From the NCBI GenBank assembly GCA_039029915.1, contig JBCCFD010000258.1, positions 1-10,841 on the forward strand: a stretch of DNA of 10,841 nt, written 5' to 3'. The notes beneath the pieces were generated by a model. It saw only the letters and a program-made list of their open reading frames with translations. It did no database searches and was not told the DNA's origin. The translations under genes were made by a program, and so were the position numbers. This DNA is from QQUD01 sp039029915 (GTDB lineage Bacteria > Chloroflexota > Anaerolineae > Promineifilales > Promineifilaceae). Every line of letters starts with the position of its first letter. Positions within the stretch are counted from its first letter, which is position 1. This document shows, piece by piece, positions 1-8,572 of the stretch.

Positions 1-3000
1 CGCCTGATGTGCCCACAATATCACGGGCAGTATATTGATAGATAGGAATTTGGTTATTTGGGCCAACCCCAAATGAAGGTTTGGTGATATCAACAAGCTC
101 CCCAGCTTCTGCTCGGAAGGTGAAATCAGCAAAGGGGGCGTCATCGGGTACGGTAATTTGCCATTGAACAACAGTTTGGCCGTTTGCGGGCACCGTCACG
201 GTTTGGGTTGCATCGTCGTTGAGTTGGACACCAGCTACCTGAATAGAAACGGCCGTTTCCAGAGCTGCATCCGTATTATTATTAACAATGGCACTCAATT
301 GAACTACGTCTCCAACGGTTAAAAAGCGGGGCGTTACGGGACGCACAATCAAAGGTAGCGTAGTAACAATTTCTGCCTCTGCTTCACCAATCTGCGTATT
401 TTCAGTGACCGCTTTGCTGCGTAACACCCAAGTTGTAAGCGTATCGGGCAACTCAATGGTTACGGTCGCTTGGCCCGCAGCATCCGTATTGACGACCGCT
501 TCCCAGTAAGCGGTATCAGGGAATTCTGATCGGGCGGCCTCATCTTCGAACTCGCTTGATTTGGCAATGGCGCCATCCGCAGCCGTTTCAGCAGCAAACC
601 CACCACCGCCACCACCGCCGCCACCACGGCCTAAAATTTCAAGCGGCACTTCAAGCGGCAAATTTTCACCAGAGAGAAATAGCCCTGACCCAAGGCGACT
701 TCTGAGCGGCTGGCGCATATAAAACGCTTCGTCAATAGGTAAGGCTGTGTCTTCCCTTAAGGTTAAAATCGCCTTATCAACCAGAGCAAGCGACAGTTCT
801 GCGGCAACTGGATTGCCGTTAGAGTCAGTAACTTGAATATCAAAAACGGCCGTTTCGCCCGGTTCTAAGTTATCCGCTTGAGGGGTTAAGGTAACATCAA
901 GCACAAACTGTTCTGGATTCACAATCAGTTCAGCCACACCGTACCTTAGATCAGCCTGAGGTGTTTCGCTATCATCTGGATTAAATGGCTTAACGGCCGT
1001 TAGCATCACAAAAACATTGGGCGCATACGCTTCACTAATTGGAATCGTTAGGAGTTCGCTGTTTCCATTTAGGGTGATGAGCTGTTGATTGATCAGGTCG
1101 CCCCGTTCAATGGTCAGCCACGCCTGCACGGGTTCATCAAAGGGCGATTCAATCAGTAATTCGGCCGTGTCGCCGACGCGATACGCCTCTTTATCGACGC
1201 GAATATTGAGCAGCTTATTACGCGGGTCTAAGCGCCACCCTACGCCGTTAACACCCCCAACCCAAAGCGTTCTTTCACTTGTAAAGGTTCGGCCCGTCCG
1301 GTCAGTACCGACCGCTTTGACGACAAGGCTGCCACCTGTTTCAGGGGTGAAGGTGGTAGTCGCTTCACCAAAGCCATTGGTAATGACCGTTTCACTGCCA
1401 AGCTCAGTGTCAATCGCTTCCCAAGCGGTTGTGTAACCCGCGAAGTTCGTGGTCGAGGTTGACACCCACTCACGACTAAAGTAGGTCAGTTCAATAAGCT
1501 GATCGGCCATCGCCAATCCAGCCCAATCAGTGGTTTTGACCAACAGGTCTGCTGTTTGACCGACTGATAGAACGAAGGGGCTTGCCTGAATTGAGACATA
1601 CGTTTCGGCAGCGTGGAATGTAAAATCAGTCCTCGTACTTATGGTTAGGTTAGATAAATCAGTAACGGTTGCTTCGACTAAAACTATGACTGTTCCGGCC
1701 TGGACATCATCCAACAATTCAGGGGACAGTTCAATTTGAAAACGGCCGTTTTCATCCGTCACCCCTTCTCCAGAGCCTAAAAACGAGCTAAAAGAGCCAG
1801 CAAACGGATCAAAATTATCGATCGGATTGAAATTATTAGAAACGGCCGTTGCGGTCCACTGCACCGGTAAGTCTATGGCTGGCCCACCAAAGAAGTAATC
1901 AGCCGAAAGCTCAAGCGTTGCGGCTTCGCCTCGCAGTGATTCATTAAGTTCCTCAACAAAAGCAACAATCAGTTCCGGTCTGCGATACTCGGCAACGACT
2001 ATGCGATATTCTACATAAAGCCCTTCCTGACTAATCGTTAGCCCGTAATTACCCACCGCTAAATCTTCTGGCAGGGTAAATTCACCACTAAAGGTACCAT
2101 TTTCACTGAGCGACACGTCGACCTGCTCGCTGTATGATTCCCCATCTGCAAAGCCGCTAAAGCTTAGCGTGACCGGCACAAGATTAAAGGTAGGCAGGCT
2201 ATGCCGACTATACTGATTATCCCGAGCAATGCCTTTAAAATAGACCGTGTCTCCCGGCCGATAAATGGGTCGATCCGTGTAGATGTAGACAAATTGCTCT
2301 CGATCGTTACTCAGTTCGTTAGGAATATCAAAATTCCACGGCCCGCTGTTTCCAATCCACAAACTTGAGGCGACTCCAAAGCCAACCTGCCCCGGTTCAT
2401 TCGCAACAACAGTAACGCTATTAAGATAGGCGCCTTGGAAATCGTAATCAAACGTGGCAAACCCATTTGAGTCAGAAACGGCCGTTTCCCGTAAAACCCC
2501 TTGATCATCATAGAGAGACAGCGACAGATTAGGTGCCGGTTGACCCGACCGCAAATCGGTGGCCCAAACGTAAACAGCATCAAAATGATGCTTTACGACA
2601 ATATTGGTGTCCGAAACGACCACAACTTGCCGCTGATTTTGCCAAAAGCGAGATTCATCCGTCAGGTCCGCAGATTGTGCGGTCAACAGATAAATGCCCG
2701 GGGGTAATGCACCTGACTCAGACAGCTGAAGGCCAACAACACCCGCTTCATTCTCTGCTGTATCCAGCTCAAGCTCCCAGCTTCGCAATGGTAACGCCGC
2801 TGGCCGATAATCTGAGATATCAGAAAACCGATTGAGTAACCCAAGCGGCAACCCGATATCATACAGCTCCACGGTGGCATCTGACACATTCACGTGAATC
2901 AAATCGGCTCGCGTTACAAAACTGCTGCTCAGCTGCGCAATATTGTTTTGTGGCAGGTTAAATGAAAGTACAGGTGCACGCGGTGGGGTCGTAAACACAA

Positions 3001-4402
3001 ACCCAAATGGCTCTCCGATTGTATTTCCGTACAGGTCTGCCGCACCGCGCGGCACGGTCACAGAATATCTTTCGCTGGGCGTGTATTCAAACTGAATGCT
3101 CAATTCATTACTAAAACGATTAAAAAAGTAATCTATGGACCCTTCGGGCTCGGGCCGGATTGCGATTTGGTCTTCGAGCGTCTCTAGGTCCATCGGTGAG
3201 GCAAACTGAATTGTTACGCCCTGCTGAAAACGGTCCGCTATGGTGCCATTGGCAGGAAAGGTACCTAAAATAGCGGGGAACGGCACCGTTTGGAATAGAG
3301 AAACGGCCGTTTCAGCCAGTCCAGCATTCCCATTAGCGGCGAGCGCCGAGGTATCCACAGTTAATTCATAGCTTGCGTCCAAATCGAGCAGCGTTTCAGG
3401 CGTTAAAGTGACCGAGCGGGCATCTTCTGACCATGCGAAGCTTAAATCGGCCGTGCCGCCCCGCAGTTCAATCGCATTTTCAGCTGACTCAATATCCATT
3501 GGCATATTAAATTCAATTTGCAGCGGATCGTCTGGCAGAATTAAAGTCTCGCCATTTCGAGGGGTGATGTTTAAAACGCTGGGGGAGATGGTTGAAAATT
3601 GCCAGCTAAACGATTGCTGTAAACGGCCGTTGGTGATGTCGACCAAGCTGGGATCAACAGACACCGTATATGTCGTTGCCCCATCCAAAACGGTGCGGGG
3701 CTTAAATTGATAAACCGAGGTGGAAATCCAGCTGCCTTTTCCTTCAACGGCTGGAGAAATTTGGAGCGGTTGCGGCAAATTGTCCTGTTGATCCGTTGAT
3801 GTCAAAGGCACAACGGGTTTGTTAAAAAATATCGTGATGGGGCTATCTGGCAAAACATTCAAGGTGTCTTGAGCTGGCACAACCTGCCCCACCTGCAAAA
3901 AGCCAACTGTTTCCAGTTCGTAACGAATCGCTTCAGGCAAGGTGAGACCGTTGGTAGAAACGGCCGTTTCACCGATCTGCACGGTCAGCTGCTGAGTGGG
4001 TTCTAGCACTGACTCAGGGGTAAACAGCACCGTGTCGGGACGTGGCCACGCAAACTGTCCACTTACTTTATCCCCCGTAGTTAGGGAGACATCAAAGGCC
4101 GCTTCAACAGAGGCCTGATCCATCGCCTGATCAAAGCGAATTGTAATCGCCCCGTCTAGCAAAGCAGGCTCACCCACGGCAGGGCTTGTAAAGATTACCT
4201 GCGGAGGCCAATCGATGACGCTTTCATCAAGCTGAGGAACGGCCGTTGCCGTAGGTGTCGGCTCGACTGTCGGTTGTTCTACTATCGGGGCTAAGGTGGG
4301 CAATACTGTTTCAGGTGGTTCTGGCTCACCGCAGCTAGTTAAAACAATTGCCAAACAAATACTGATCAATAAAACCAAGCTACTTTTTTTCAATACATTC
4401 AT
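1..4402 (-). CDS. Alpha-2-macroglobulin family lipoprotein (3' end outside window)
   Basis: The frame is open for 1467 codons from an ATG at 4402 to the window edge. The start encodes a lipoprotein signal peptide: basic MNVLKK, a hydrophobic core, then lipobox LTSC with Cys24 for lipidation, followed by a Thr/Pro-rich linker. About residues 55-475 hold four Ig-like repeats with F-x-x-P/AMD motifs (Big_5 type). A macroglobulin-like region follows, with the family hallmark TDRPIYRPGDTVYFKG near residue 713. Further on are ALVDKAIL near 1206 (A2M_N_2-like), a nine-Gly run near 1262, and an A2M-domain stretch with AYWEAVV and LPDTLTTW near 1300. The thioester (CxEQ) and receptor-like domains would lie beyond the edge, so their presence is unknown. 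Family members trap proteases; this one would sit on the outer face of the membrane. No good Shine-Dalgarno precedes the ATG, and an upstream ATG stops at once. Whether pbpC accompanies it, as in many bacteria, cannot be seen. Ten ACGGCCGT motifs lie inside. Confidence 0.93.
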   Translation of the reverse strand, partial: MNVLKKSSLVLLISICLAIVLTSCGEPEPPETVLPTLAPIVEQPTVEPTPTATAVPQLDESVIDWPPQVIFTSPAVGEPALLDGAITIRFDQAMDQASVEAAFDVSLTTGDKVSGQFAWPRPDTVLFTPESVLEPTQQLTVQIGETAVSTNGLTLPEAIRYELETVGFLQVGQVVPAQDTLNVLPDSPITIFFNKPVVPLTSTDQQDNLPQPLQISPAVEGKGSWISTSVYQFKPRTVLDGATTYTVSVDPSLVDITNGRLQQSFSWQFSTISPSVLNITPRNGETLILPDDPLQIEFNMPMDIESAENAIELRGGTADLSFAWSEDARSVTLTPETLLDLDASYELTVDTSALAANGNAGLAETAVSLFQTVPFPAILGTFPANGTIADRFQQGVTIQFASPMDLETLEDQIAIRPEPEGSIDYFFNRFSNELSIQFEYTPSERYSVTVPRGAADLYGNTIGEPFGFVFTTPPRAPVLSFNLPQNNIAQLSSSFVTRADLIHVNVSDATVELYDIGLPLGLLNRFSDISDYRPAALPLRSWELELDTAENEAGVVGLQLSESGALPPGIYLLTAQSADLTDESRFWQNQRQVVVVSDTNIVVKHHFDAVYVWATDLRSGQPAPNLSLSLYDDQGVLRETAVSDSNGFATFDYDFQGAYLNSVTVVANEPGQVGFGVASSLWIGNSGPWNFDIPNELSNDREQFVYIYTDRPIYRPGDTVYFKGIARDNQYSRHSLPTFNLVPVTLSFSGFADGESYSEQVDVSLSENGTFSGEFTLPEDLAVGNYGLTISQEGLYVEYRIVVAEYRRPELIVAFVEELNESLRGEAATLELSADYFFGGPAIDLPVQWTATAVSNNFNPIDNFDPFAGSFSSFLGSGEGVTDENGRFQIELSPELLDDVQAGTVIVLVEATVTDLSNLTISTRTDFTFHAAETYVSIQASPFVLSVGQTADLLVKTTDWAGLAMADQLIELTYFSREWVSTSTTNFAGYTTAWEAIDTELGSETVITNGFGEATTTFTPETGGSLVVKAVGTDRTGRTFTSERTLWVGGVNGVGWRLDPRNKLLNIRVDKEAYRVGDTAELLIESPFDEPVQAWLTIERGDLINQQLITLNGNSELLTIPISEAYAPNVFVMLTAVKPFNPDDSETPQADLRYGVAELIVNPEQFVLDVTLTPQADNLEPGETAVFDIQVTDSNGNPVAAELSLALVDKAILTLREDTALPIDEAFYMRQPLRSRLGSGLFLSGENLPLEVPLEILGRGGGGGGGGGFAAETAADGAIAKSSEFEDEAARSEFPDTAYWEAVVNTDAAGQATVTIELPDTLTTWVLRSKAVTENTQIGEAEAEIVTTLPLIVRPVTPRFLTVGDVVQLSAIVNNNTDAALETAVSIQVAGVQLNDDATQTVTVPANGQTVVQWQITVPDDAPFADFTFRAEAGELVDITKPSFGVGPNNQIPIYQYTARDIVGTSG

Positions 4403-4488
4403 AGTTTTGTCAGAAGACCCATTAAAACCGAAAGTCTTAATTCAACGCTGTTTTGATTTATTTTACCGAGCTTACTAGAAAATAGTTT

Positions 4489-4746
4489 TTAGGGAATGGG
4501 TGTGGCCTCAATTGTGGCTGTAATGTTAGAAAGAACCTGCCCTATTTGAGCACCATAAAGTCCAAAGAATGCTGAAAGCGCTATAGGGATACCAAAGAAT
4601 AAAAGGCAGCCACATGTAAACGGAGCAGGCATACAGGCATGCCGCTTTTTCTTTTTTTCATCTGAAGCATCCGGATCAGTAGCGCTTGTTAGTCCATTCT
4701 CGTAGTTTTGATTTGTCATATTGCCTTTATCATTATTGTTTTTCAT
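4489..4746 (-). CDS. Small single-span membrane protein, unknown function
   Basis: An 85-residue protein I do not recognise. The polar Asn/Asp-rich N-terminus ends in a basic run KKKKRH (residues 31-36), then three closely spaced cysteines (38, 45, 47), then one hydrophobic segment at about 48-66 and a short tail ending TPIP. The positive-inside rule suggests the N-terminus is cytoplasmic. The start is supported by AAAGGGTGGTG just upstream, a good match to the anti-Shine-Dalgarno sequence. A second Met (residue 10) has a weaker AAAGG before it and could also be used. The gene lies 86 bp upstream of the macroglobulin gene on the same strand and may be co-transcribed with it, and it is divergent from tadA. 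The cysteines might bind metal or be lipid-modified, but nothing proves it. Confidence 0.62.
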   Translation of the reverse strand: MKNNNDKGNMTNQNYENGLTSATDPDASDEKKKKRHACMPAPFTCGCLLFFGIPIALSAFFGLYGAQIGQVLSNITATIEATPIP

Positions 4747-4780
4747 TTACACCACCCTTTCAAGTAAGTATCACAAACAT

Positions 4781-4822
4781 AAAAAAAACAAGGTGTCATT
4801 TGAAAAACAACATCCGACGCCT
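4781..4822 (-). terminator. Possible attenuator-like hairpin before the small membrane protein gene
   Basis: On the minus strand, a stem formed by 4822-4816 and 4797-4791 (7 positions, one C/A mismatch, 18-nt loop) is followed after two bases by eight T residues (4788-4781). It lies in the 138-bp divergent gap, about 35 bp before the ATG of the membrane protein gene, so it would act as a leader terminator. The imperfect stem and long loop make this weak. Confidence 0.25.
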
Positions 4823-4847
4823 CATTATGACAAAGAATCGGGATAAC

Positions 4848-4877
4848 TTCCAGACTTTTCCCCTACATTGTTATAAT
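4848..4877 (+). promoter_or_regulatory. tadA promoter with TATAAT adjacent to the start codon
   Basis: A perfect -10 box TATAAT occupies 4872-4877, and only seven bases separate it from the ATG at 4885. Initiation six to eight bases downstream would therefore start the mRNA at or next to the A of the start codon. The -35 is weak (TTCCAG at 4848-4853, 18-bp spacer). No Shine-Dalgarno-like sequence precedes the ATG, which fits a leaderless transcript. Confidence 0.6.
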
Positions 4878-4884
4878 TCTTTCC

Positions 4885-5358
4885 ATGGAACAGCTTGAAA
4901 TTGACAAAAAATGGATGCGGGAAGCGCTAAAGCTTGCAAAAGAGGCCGTTTTACTAGAAGAGGTCCCTGTTGGCGCTATTGCCGTTTGGAACGATCAAAT
5001 CATCGGCACTGGGTTTAACCACAAAGAAACATGGCAAGACCCAACCGCGCATGCGGAGCTTATTGCCTTAAAGGAAGCGGCCGTTTATCTCAAAAATTGG
5101 CGCTTACTGGATGTCACCCTCTACTGCACACTTGAGCCGTGCCCCATGTGTGCGGGCGCAATGATCCAAGCGCGCTTACCCCGTTTAGTTTATGGGGCTA
5201 AGGATATTCGCTTCGGTGCCGATGGCTCGATTGTTGATGTCATTAATGCCAAAGGATTTAATCATAAGATTTCGGTGACTGAAGGCGTCTTAGAACAAGA
5301 GGCGGCTGATCTACTCCAGCAATTTTTCAGGTTGCTTAGAGATAAGAAAACAAAGTAG
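4885..5358 (+). CDS. tadA: tRNA-specific adenosine-34 deaminase
   Basis: A 157-residue protein with the whole zinc-dependent deaminase core. The HAE motif has His56 as zinc ligand and Glu58 as proton shuttle. PCPMC supplies Cys86 and Cys89 as the other zinc ligands. Asn45 sits at the expected substrate-contact position, and the downstream YGAKD and FGADGS segments are typical of TadA rather than cytidine or guanine deaminases. The enzyme converts adenosine to inosine at the wobble position of tRNA-Arg(ACG) in the cytosol, letting one tRNA read CGU, CGC and CGA. The length is normal for the family. The ATG at 4885 is the only plausible start: the TATAAT box ends seven bases before it and there is no ribosome binding site, so translation is probably leaderless. 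It faces away from the small membrane protein gene and is followed after 135 bp by the DsbA-like gene. Confidence 0.96.
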   Translation: MEQLEIDKKWMREALKLAKEAVLLEEVPVGAIAVWNDQIIGTGFNHKETWQDPTAHAELIALKEAAVYLKNWRLLDVTLYCTLEPCPMCAGAMIQARLPRLVYGAKDIRFGADGSIVDVINAKGFNHKISVTEGVLEQEAADLLQQFFRLLRDKKTK

Positions 5359-5427
5359 CAATTCTTACATTGGGTGGAATACGGTCGTGATAACATCGCT
5401 CATGTGATATGGGTCATATTTATGGTA

Positions 5428-5489
5428 TTGAAACGCATACAATCCTCAATATACCAATATCCCAGTACACCAATACAGTAAGCCGGAGG
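5428..5489 (+). promoter_or_regulatory. Putative promoter and ribosome binding site of the DsbA-like gene
   Basis: TTGAAA (5428-5433) and TATACC (5450-5455) are spaced by 16 bp and could be a -35/-10 pair. The strong Shine-Dalgarno GGAGG at 5485-5489 lies four bases before the ATG at 5494 and fixes that start. The rest of the 135-bp gap after tadA shows no further gene or clear terminator; it contains ACGGTCGT at 5381-5388, one base off the iterated palindrome. Confidence 0.45.
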
Positions 5490-5493
5490 CCTA

Positions 5494-6258
5494 ATGGCGA
5501 AGAAGAAATCATCTAAGAAAAGAAATAACGCAAAAAAGCAAACCCCAACAGCAAATCCAAAACCTCAAGAAACAGCATCGGCCACAAGAACGGCCGTTAA
5601 ATCCAAAAAGACAGCGCGGGCTGATTTGAAGGCACGCGAAGCCCGCATGAAGCAAATCCGCATTATTGGGATTGTTGTTCTCCTTGTAGGCGGCTTTGTG
5701 GGCTTAGCCATGTTCCGCAATGCAGGCGCGGTGGCCACCTCAGATTTAGTTGAATCTTTTGGTCCCACGATAGACGGCTCAAAAGATGCCCCCGTCATTC
5801 TTGTTGAATATGGCGATCTTGCCTGCTCAGCTTGTCGGCAGTGGCATAACTTAGGTATTAAAGAGCAGTTGAAACAGCAGTATGGGGATCAGGTCGCTTT
5901 TGAATTTAAGCATTTTCCTGTGGTTACTGCCAATTCGCCAAGAGGAGCCGAAGCCGCCCAGTGTGCTCATGAACAAGGCATGTTTTGGGAGTACCACGAC
6001 TATATCTTTGAAAATCTGGAAACCTATCCAGCCTTTACCAGCGACCGCGTCAAAGAAATCGCCACAGCAGTCGGCGTTGATCGAGAAGCATTTGATACGT
6101 GTGTTGACTCAGGCAAATACCGCACCTTTGTCACCGATGCGATTCGTGACGCTCAGTCAGCAGGCGCACGTGGCACCCCCACCTTTTTCGTAAACGGCCG
6201 TCAAGTTTCCTTTAGCTTCGAAGCGATGTCAGCAGCCATCGAAGAAGAGCTGAATTAA
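5494..6258 (+). CDS. Membrane-anchored DsbA-family thiol-disulfide oxidoreductase
   Basis: A 254-residue protein. Residues 1-54 are a very basic Lys/Arg/Ala-rich tail, about 55-74 form one transmembrane segment, and the rest is a DsbA-like thioredoxin fold placed outside the membrane. The active site is CSAC (111-114) after VEYGDLACSAC, and the cis-proline is Pro229 in GTPTFFVNG. Cys157 and Cys203 lie where Thioredoxin_4-type relatives often carry a second, structural disulfide. It should oxidise or isomerise disulfides in exported proteins; the redox partner (VKOR- or DsbB-like) is not in the window. The start is set by GGAGG four bases upstream. The long cytoplasmic lysine-rich tail is unusual and might bind nucleic acid or acidic phospholipid, which is inference only. 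Two ACGGCCGT motifs lie inside, encoding T-A-V and N-G-R. Confidence 0.9.
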   Translation: MAKKKSSKKRNNAKKQTPTANPKPQETASATRTAVKSKKTARADLKAREARMKQIRIIGIVVLLVGGFVGLAMFRNAGAVATSDLVESFGPTIDGSKDAPVILVEYGDLACSACRQWHNLGIKEQLKQQYGDQVAFEFKHFPVVTANSPRGAEAAQCAHEQGMFWEYHDYIFENLETYPAFTSDRVKEIATAVGVDREAFDTCVDSGKYRTFVTDAIRDAQSAGARGTPTFFVNGRQVSFSFEAMSAAIEEELN

Positions 6259-6268
6259 ATTATCAAGC

Positions 6269-6324
6269 AGTCAGGGTTTCAGTGATTCAGTAAAAGACAC
6301 AGCTGATGAACCGAAATCCTGACT
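6269..6324 (+). terminator. Stem-loop after the DsbA-like gene, possible terminator
   Basis: AGTCAGGGTTTC (6269-6280) pairs with GAAATCCTGACT (6313-6324): twelve positions including one G-U wobble, with a 32-nt loop. It starts 11 bases after the stop codon, so transcription ending or mRNA end protection is likely. No U-tract follows, so it is not a canonical intrinsic terminator. Confidence 0.35.
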
Positions 6325-6389
6325 CGCTAAAATACTATCCGCGTAAGTCCTCCAAAGTACACCCCATCTAAACAAAAGAAAATAAAACA

Positions 6390-6410
6390 ACCTGTCAAAC
6401 GGTGACAAGT
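6390..6410. promoter_or_regulatory. Operator-like inverted repeat upstream of the DUF1684 gene
   Basis: ACCTGTCA (6390-6397) and TGACAAGT (6403-6410) form an 8+8 inverted repeat with one mismatch and a 5-bp spacer. It lies 38 bp before the DUF1684 start, where a repressor or activator site could be. I could not find a convincing -35/-10 pair beside it. Confidence 0.3.
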
Positions 6411-6447
6411 CATACCAAAAACTTGGCACTTACATTTGGAGAACCCA

Positions 6448-6978
6448 ATGAACGAATTGCAACAGCTACGCGCCCAGATTGACCAATTTATGGGACGCCA
6501 CCCTCAATCCCCCATCCCTCAAGAGCAACGGCTCGATTTTGAGGGGTTGAAATATTACGACCACAATCCTGACCTAGTTTTTCAGGTTCAGCTAGAACGA
6601 TTTCCTCAAGCGACGCCGATGGTCACTATGGAAACGAGCACGGGTGATAATCGTCCTTACAGGAAATACGGCCGTTTCTCATTCACAGTCAATGGTGAAG
6701 AAGCGGAACTAACGATCTTCAGCGACATTTACGGCCAAGAGTTCTTCCTCCCCTTCCGCGATGCCACCAGCGGCAAAGAGACGTATGGCGCTGGCCGCTA
6801 CATGGATAACGGCCGTCCCGCCATTCGCCAGCTCAGCGACGACATCTTTGTAATTGACTTTAATTATGCGTACAGTCCGTACTGTGCATACCAATCGACC
6901 TATAGCTGTCCGATCCCTCCAATGGAGAATTGGTTGAAGTTGGCGATAGAGGCTGGCGAGAAGAATTTTGAAGGGTAG
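6448..6978 (+). CDS. DUF1684 family protein
   Basis: A 176-residue cytosolic protein. The DUF1684 signatures are clear near the end: an IDFNYAYSPYCAY segment, then YSCPIPPMENWL and the closing IEAGEKNF. Earlier, FTVNGEEAELTIF and GRYMDNGRPAI fit the beta-rich body. The biochemical function of the family is unknown to me. I start at ATG 6448 because GGAGA (6438-6442) sits five bases upstream; a TTG at 6436 lies in frame, but that would put the Shine-Dalgarno inside the coding region. The last 119 bp are overlapped antisense by the serine recombinase frame, yet the protein ends at the family's usual place (about five residues after AGEK), so the gene looks intact. Two iterated palindromes encode Y-G-R and N-G-R here. 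It probably borders the attachment site of the element to its right. Confidence 0.85.
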   Translation: MNELQQLRAQIDQFMGRHPQSPIPQEQRLDFEGLKYYDHNPDLVFQVQLERFPQATPMVTMETSTGDNRPYRKYGRFSFTVNGEEAELTIFSDIYGQEFFLPFRDATSGKETYGAGRYMDNGRPAIRQLSDDIFVIDFNYAYSPYCAYQSTYSCPIPPMENWLKLAIEAGEKNFEG

Positions 6979-8554
6979 GTAATTCTTGACCCATCACGAG
7001 CATTTTTATATGACCGACATCGCAATATACGTCGGCAATCTCAATTCCATCTTCATAAGAAAAGATTACTTTTACGCCTAAATAGTCAATTATTTTTCTT
7101 TTGGTTTCAAAGTCATTTTCTGCAATAAGGAAACCTTCAGCAATTTGGGAAGCAAATTCTTCTAACTCAGAAATTTGATCATCTGTAATGACACTACTGA
7201 TTTGAGATTCAAGAGTGATCTTCTCATTGACTAAGGCTTCTAAGGTTCGTTCAAGATGATTTTTACGATCATGCAAAAGTTCTTTGCTGAATTCACCTGA
7301 AAGGTAAAGGTCTAAAAGTCTGGTTAACTCATCATTCTTCTTAGAAATCAATTCATCAATAATATTCATTCGCTCATAAAGCGGGGTGTTTTGCTCTTCT
7401 TGATCAGATTGAAACTCTCTAATTCCAATTTTGAATTTTTCTGGGTGTGATAAAAATGATTTGATCTCTTCCCAAACTCTTATATCCCAATAGTTCACTC
7501 TATAGTGTTTACGAGCTTCGCAGGTCTTTTGAGCATAATGCGTTTCTTGAATAGACTTAACCGGACAACGATAGTAGGAATAAGGCTTGTTTCTATCGAT
7601 CTTTGTGAACGAAGACATTGATGTTTGGCATAACTTGCAAAAACATCTTTTAGCTAACAAATATTGTCGTTTGGTATTTCTGGTCGAAAGTTTAGCGTTT
7701 GATTTCACTTTCTCTTGAGCCAATTCATACATTTCTTTGCTAATAATTGAAGGGACTTTCACTGTAATATGGTAATCACTTGGATTCTCACCTCGTCTTC
7801 TACGCTTTCCGTACATCCACTCACCCATATACGTTTTATTTTTTAGGATTCTTAAAACTTGGGAATAGTTCCATTTCTTCGCTTTAGGAGTTTCACCTCT
7901 GTTTTTAATTGCTGATGGTGGAGGAACACCTAATGCATTCAGCTTTTTAGAAATTTTTGGCGTTCCCCACCCCTTATGAAGGTACCAATCAAATATCATT
8001 TTGATAATCTCAGCAATTTTGGGGTCTACTTTGAGCAAAACACCTGCTTCTGTTTTATCCGCTACATAACCATAAGGGGCATTTCCATGAAGCACAACAT
8101 ACCCTGATTGAGCTTTTCGCCGTCTCCCCCTCACCATTCTTTCACTAATCTTCAATCTTTCATATTCGGCAATTACGCCTCGTATTCTTTTGGTCAAATC
8201 ACCATCTAAAGAATCATCATAGTCCCCAACTGCATATTTAATATTTACACCGTATCGCTTGAATTCAGTTTCCAGAACAAGCTGCTTGGCTAAATCACGA
8301 GCTAGTCGATCTAATTCTCTTGCCACCAGAACATCGAATTGACCCTCCTTTGCAAGATCGAGAGCTTTATTGATTTGGGGTAGGTTCCAATCTGCCCCAC
8401 TAGCCCCCCTAAAATCTTCAGCAAGCTCGCCAACGATTTCCCAACCATTATCCTTGGCATATTTTCGGCACAACTCTAGCTGACCCTCTAAACTGCTTGT
8501 TGAATTTGTTCTGTCATCACCACTTACCCGTGCGTATAATATTGCTCGTTTCAT
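6860..8554 (-). CDS. Large serine recombinase (site-specific integrase)
   Basis: A 564-residue recombinase. The resolvase-type catalytic domain is at about 1-145, with nucleophile Ser11 in ILYARVS and the arginine-rich ARELDRLARDLAKQ helix. The DNA-binding Recombinase domain begins near GNAPYGYV (about 160). A zinc-ribbon-like region has CKLC near 305, then YYRC and KTCEA. A predicted coiled coil spans about 385-455, as in large serine integrases that recombine attP and attB. AAGGA lies nine bases before the ATG. The last 38 residues are Ser/Thr/Pro/Asn-rich and are read antisense through the end of the DUF1684 gene; they do not look like a conserved domain, so the original stop was probably lost at the integration junction. 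The gene is visibly richer in A+T than the macroglobulin gene and carries none of the iterated palindromes, both consistent with acquisition. It may be the last gene of an operon with the 134- and 76-aa genes. Confidence 0.93.
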   Translation of the reverse strand: MKRAILYARVSGDDRTNSTSSLEGQLELCRKYAKDNGWEIVGELAEDFRGASGADWNLPQINKALDLAKEGQFDVLVARELDRLARDLAKQLVLETEFKRYGVNIKYAVGDYDDSLDGDLTKRIRGVIAEYERLKISERMVRGRRRKAQSGYVVLHGNAPYGYVADKTEAGVLLKVDPKIAEIIKMIFDWYLHKGWGTPKISKKLNALGVPPPSAIKNRGETPKAKKWNYSQVLRILKNKTYMGEWMYGKRRRRGENPSDYHITVKVPSIISKEMYELAQEKVKSNAKLSTRNTKRQYLLAKRCFCKLCQTSMSSFTKIDRNKPYSYYRCPVKSIQETHYAQKTCEARKHYRVNYWDIRVWEEIKSFLSHPEKFKIGIREFQSDQEEQNTPLYERMNIIDELISKKNDELTRLLDLYLSGEFSKELLHDRKNHLERTLEALVNEKITLESQISSVITDDQISELEEFASQIAEGFLIAENDFETKRKIIDYLGVKVIFSYEDGIEIADVYCDVGHIKMLVMGQELPTLQNSSRQPLSPTSTNSPLEGSDSYRSIGMHSTDCTHN

Positions 8555-8572
8555 TATTGTATGTCCTTCTTC

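Noticed and set aside
1089..3710. Several plus- and minus-strand frames of 60-115 codons within 1-4402
   Set aside because: All lie within the open macroglobulin frame, have no recognisable domains or ribosome sites, and are out-of-frame shadows.
6436..6447. TTG start for the DUF1684 protein, adding four residues
   Set aside because: It would place the GGAG ribosome site inside the gene; ATG 6448 is correctly spaced from it.
6709..6894. Minus-strand 61-codon frame inside the DUF1684 gene
   Set aside because: Complementary to a well supported DUF1684 coding region; no ribosome site.
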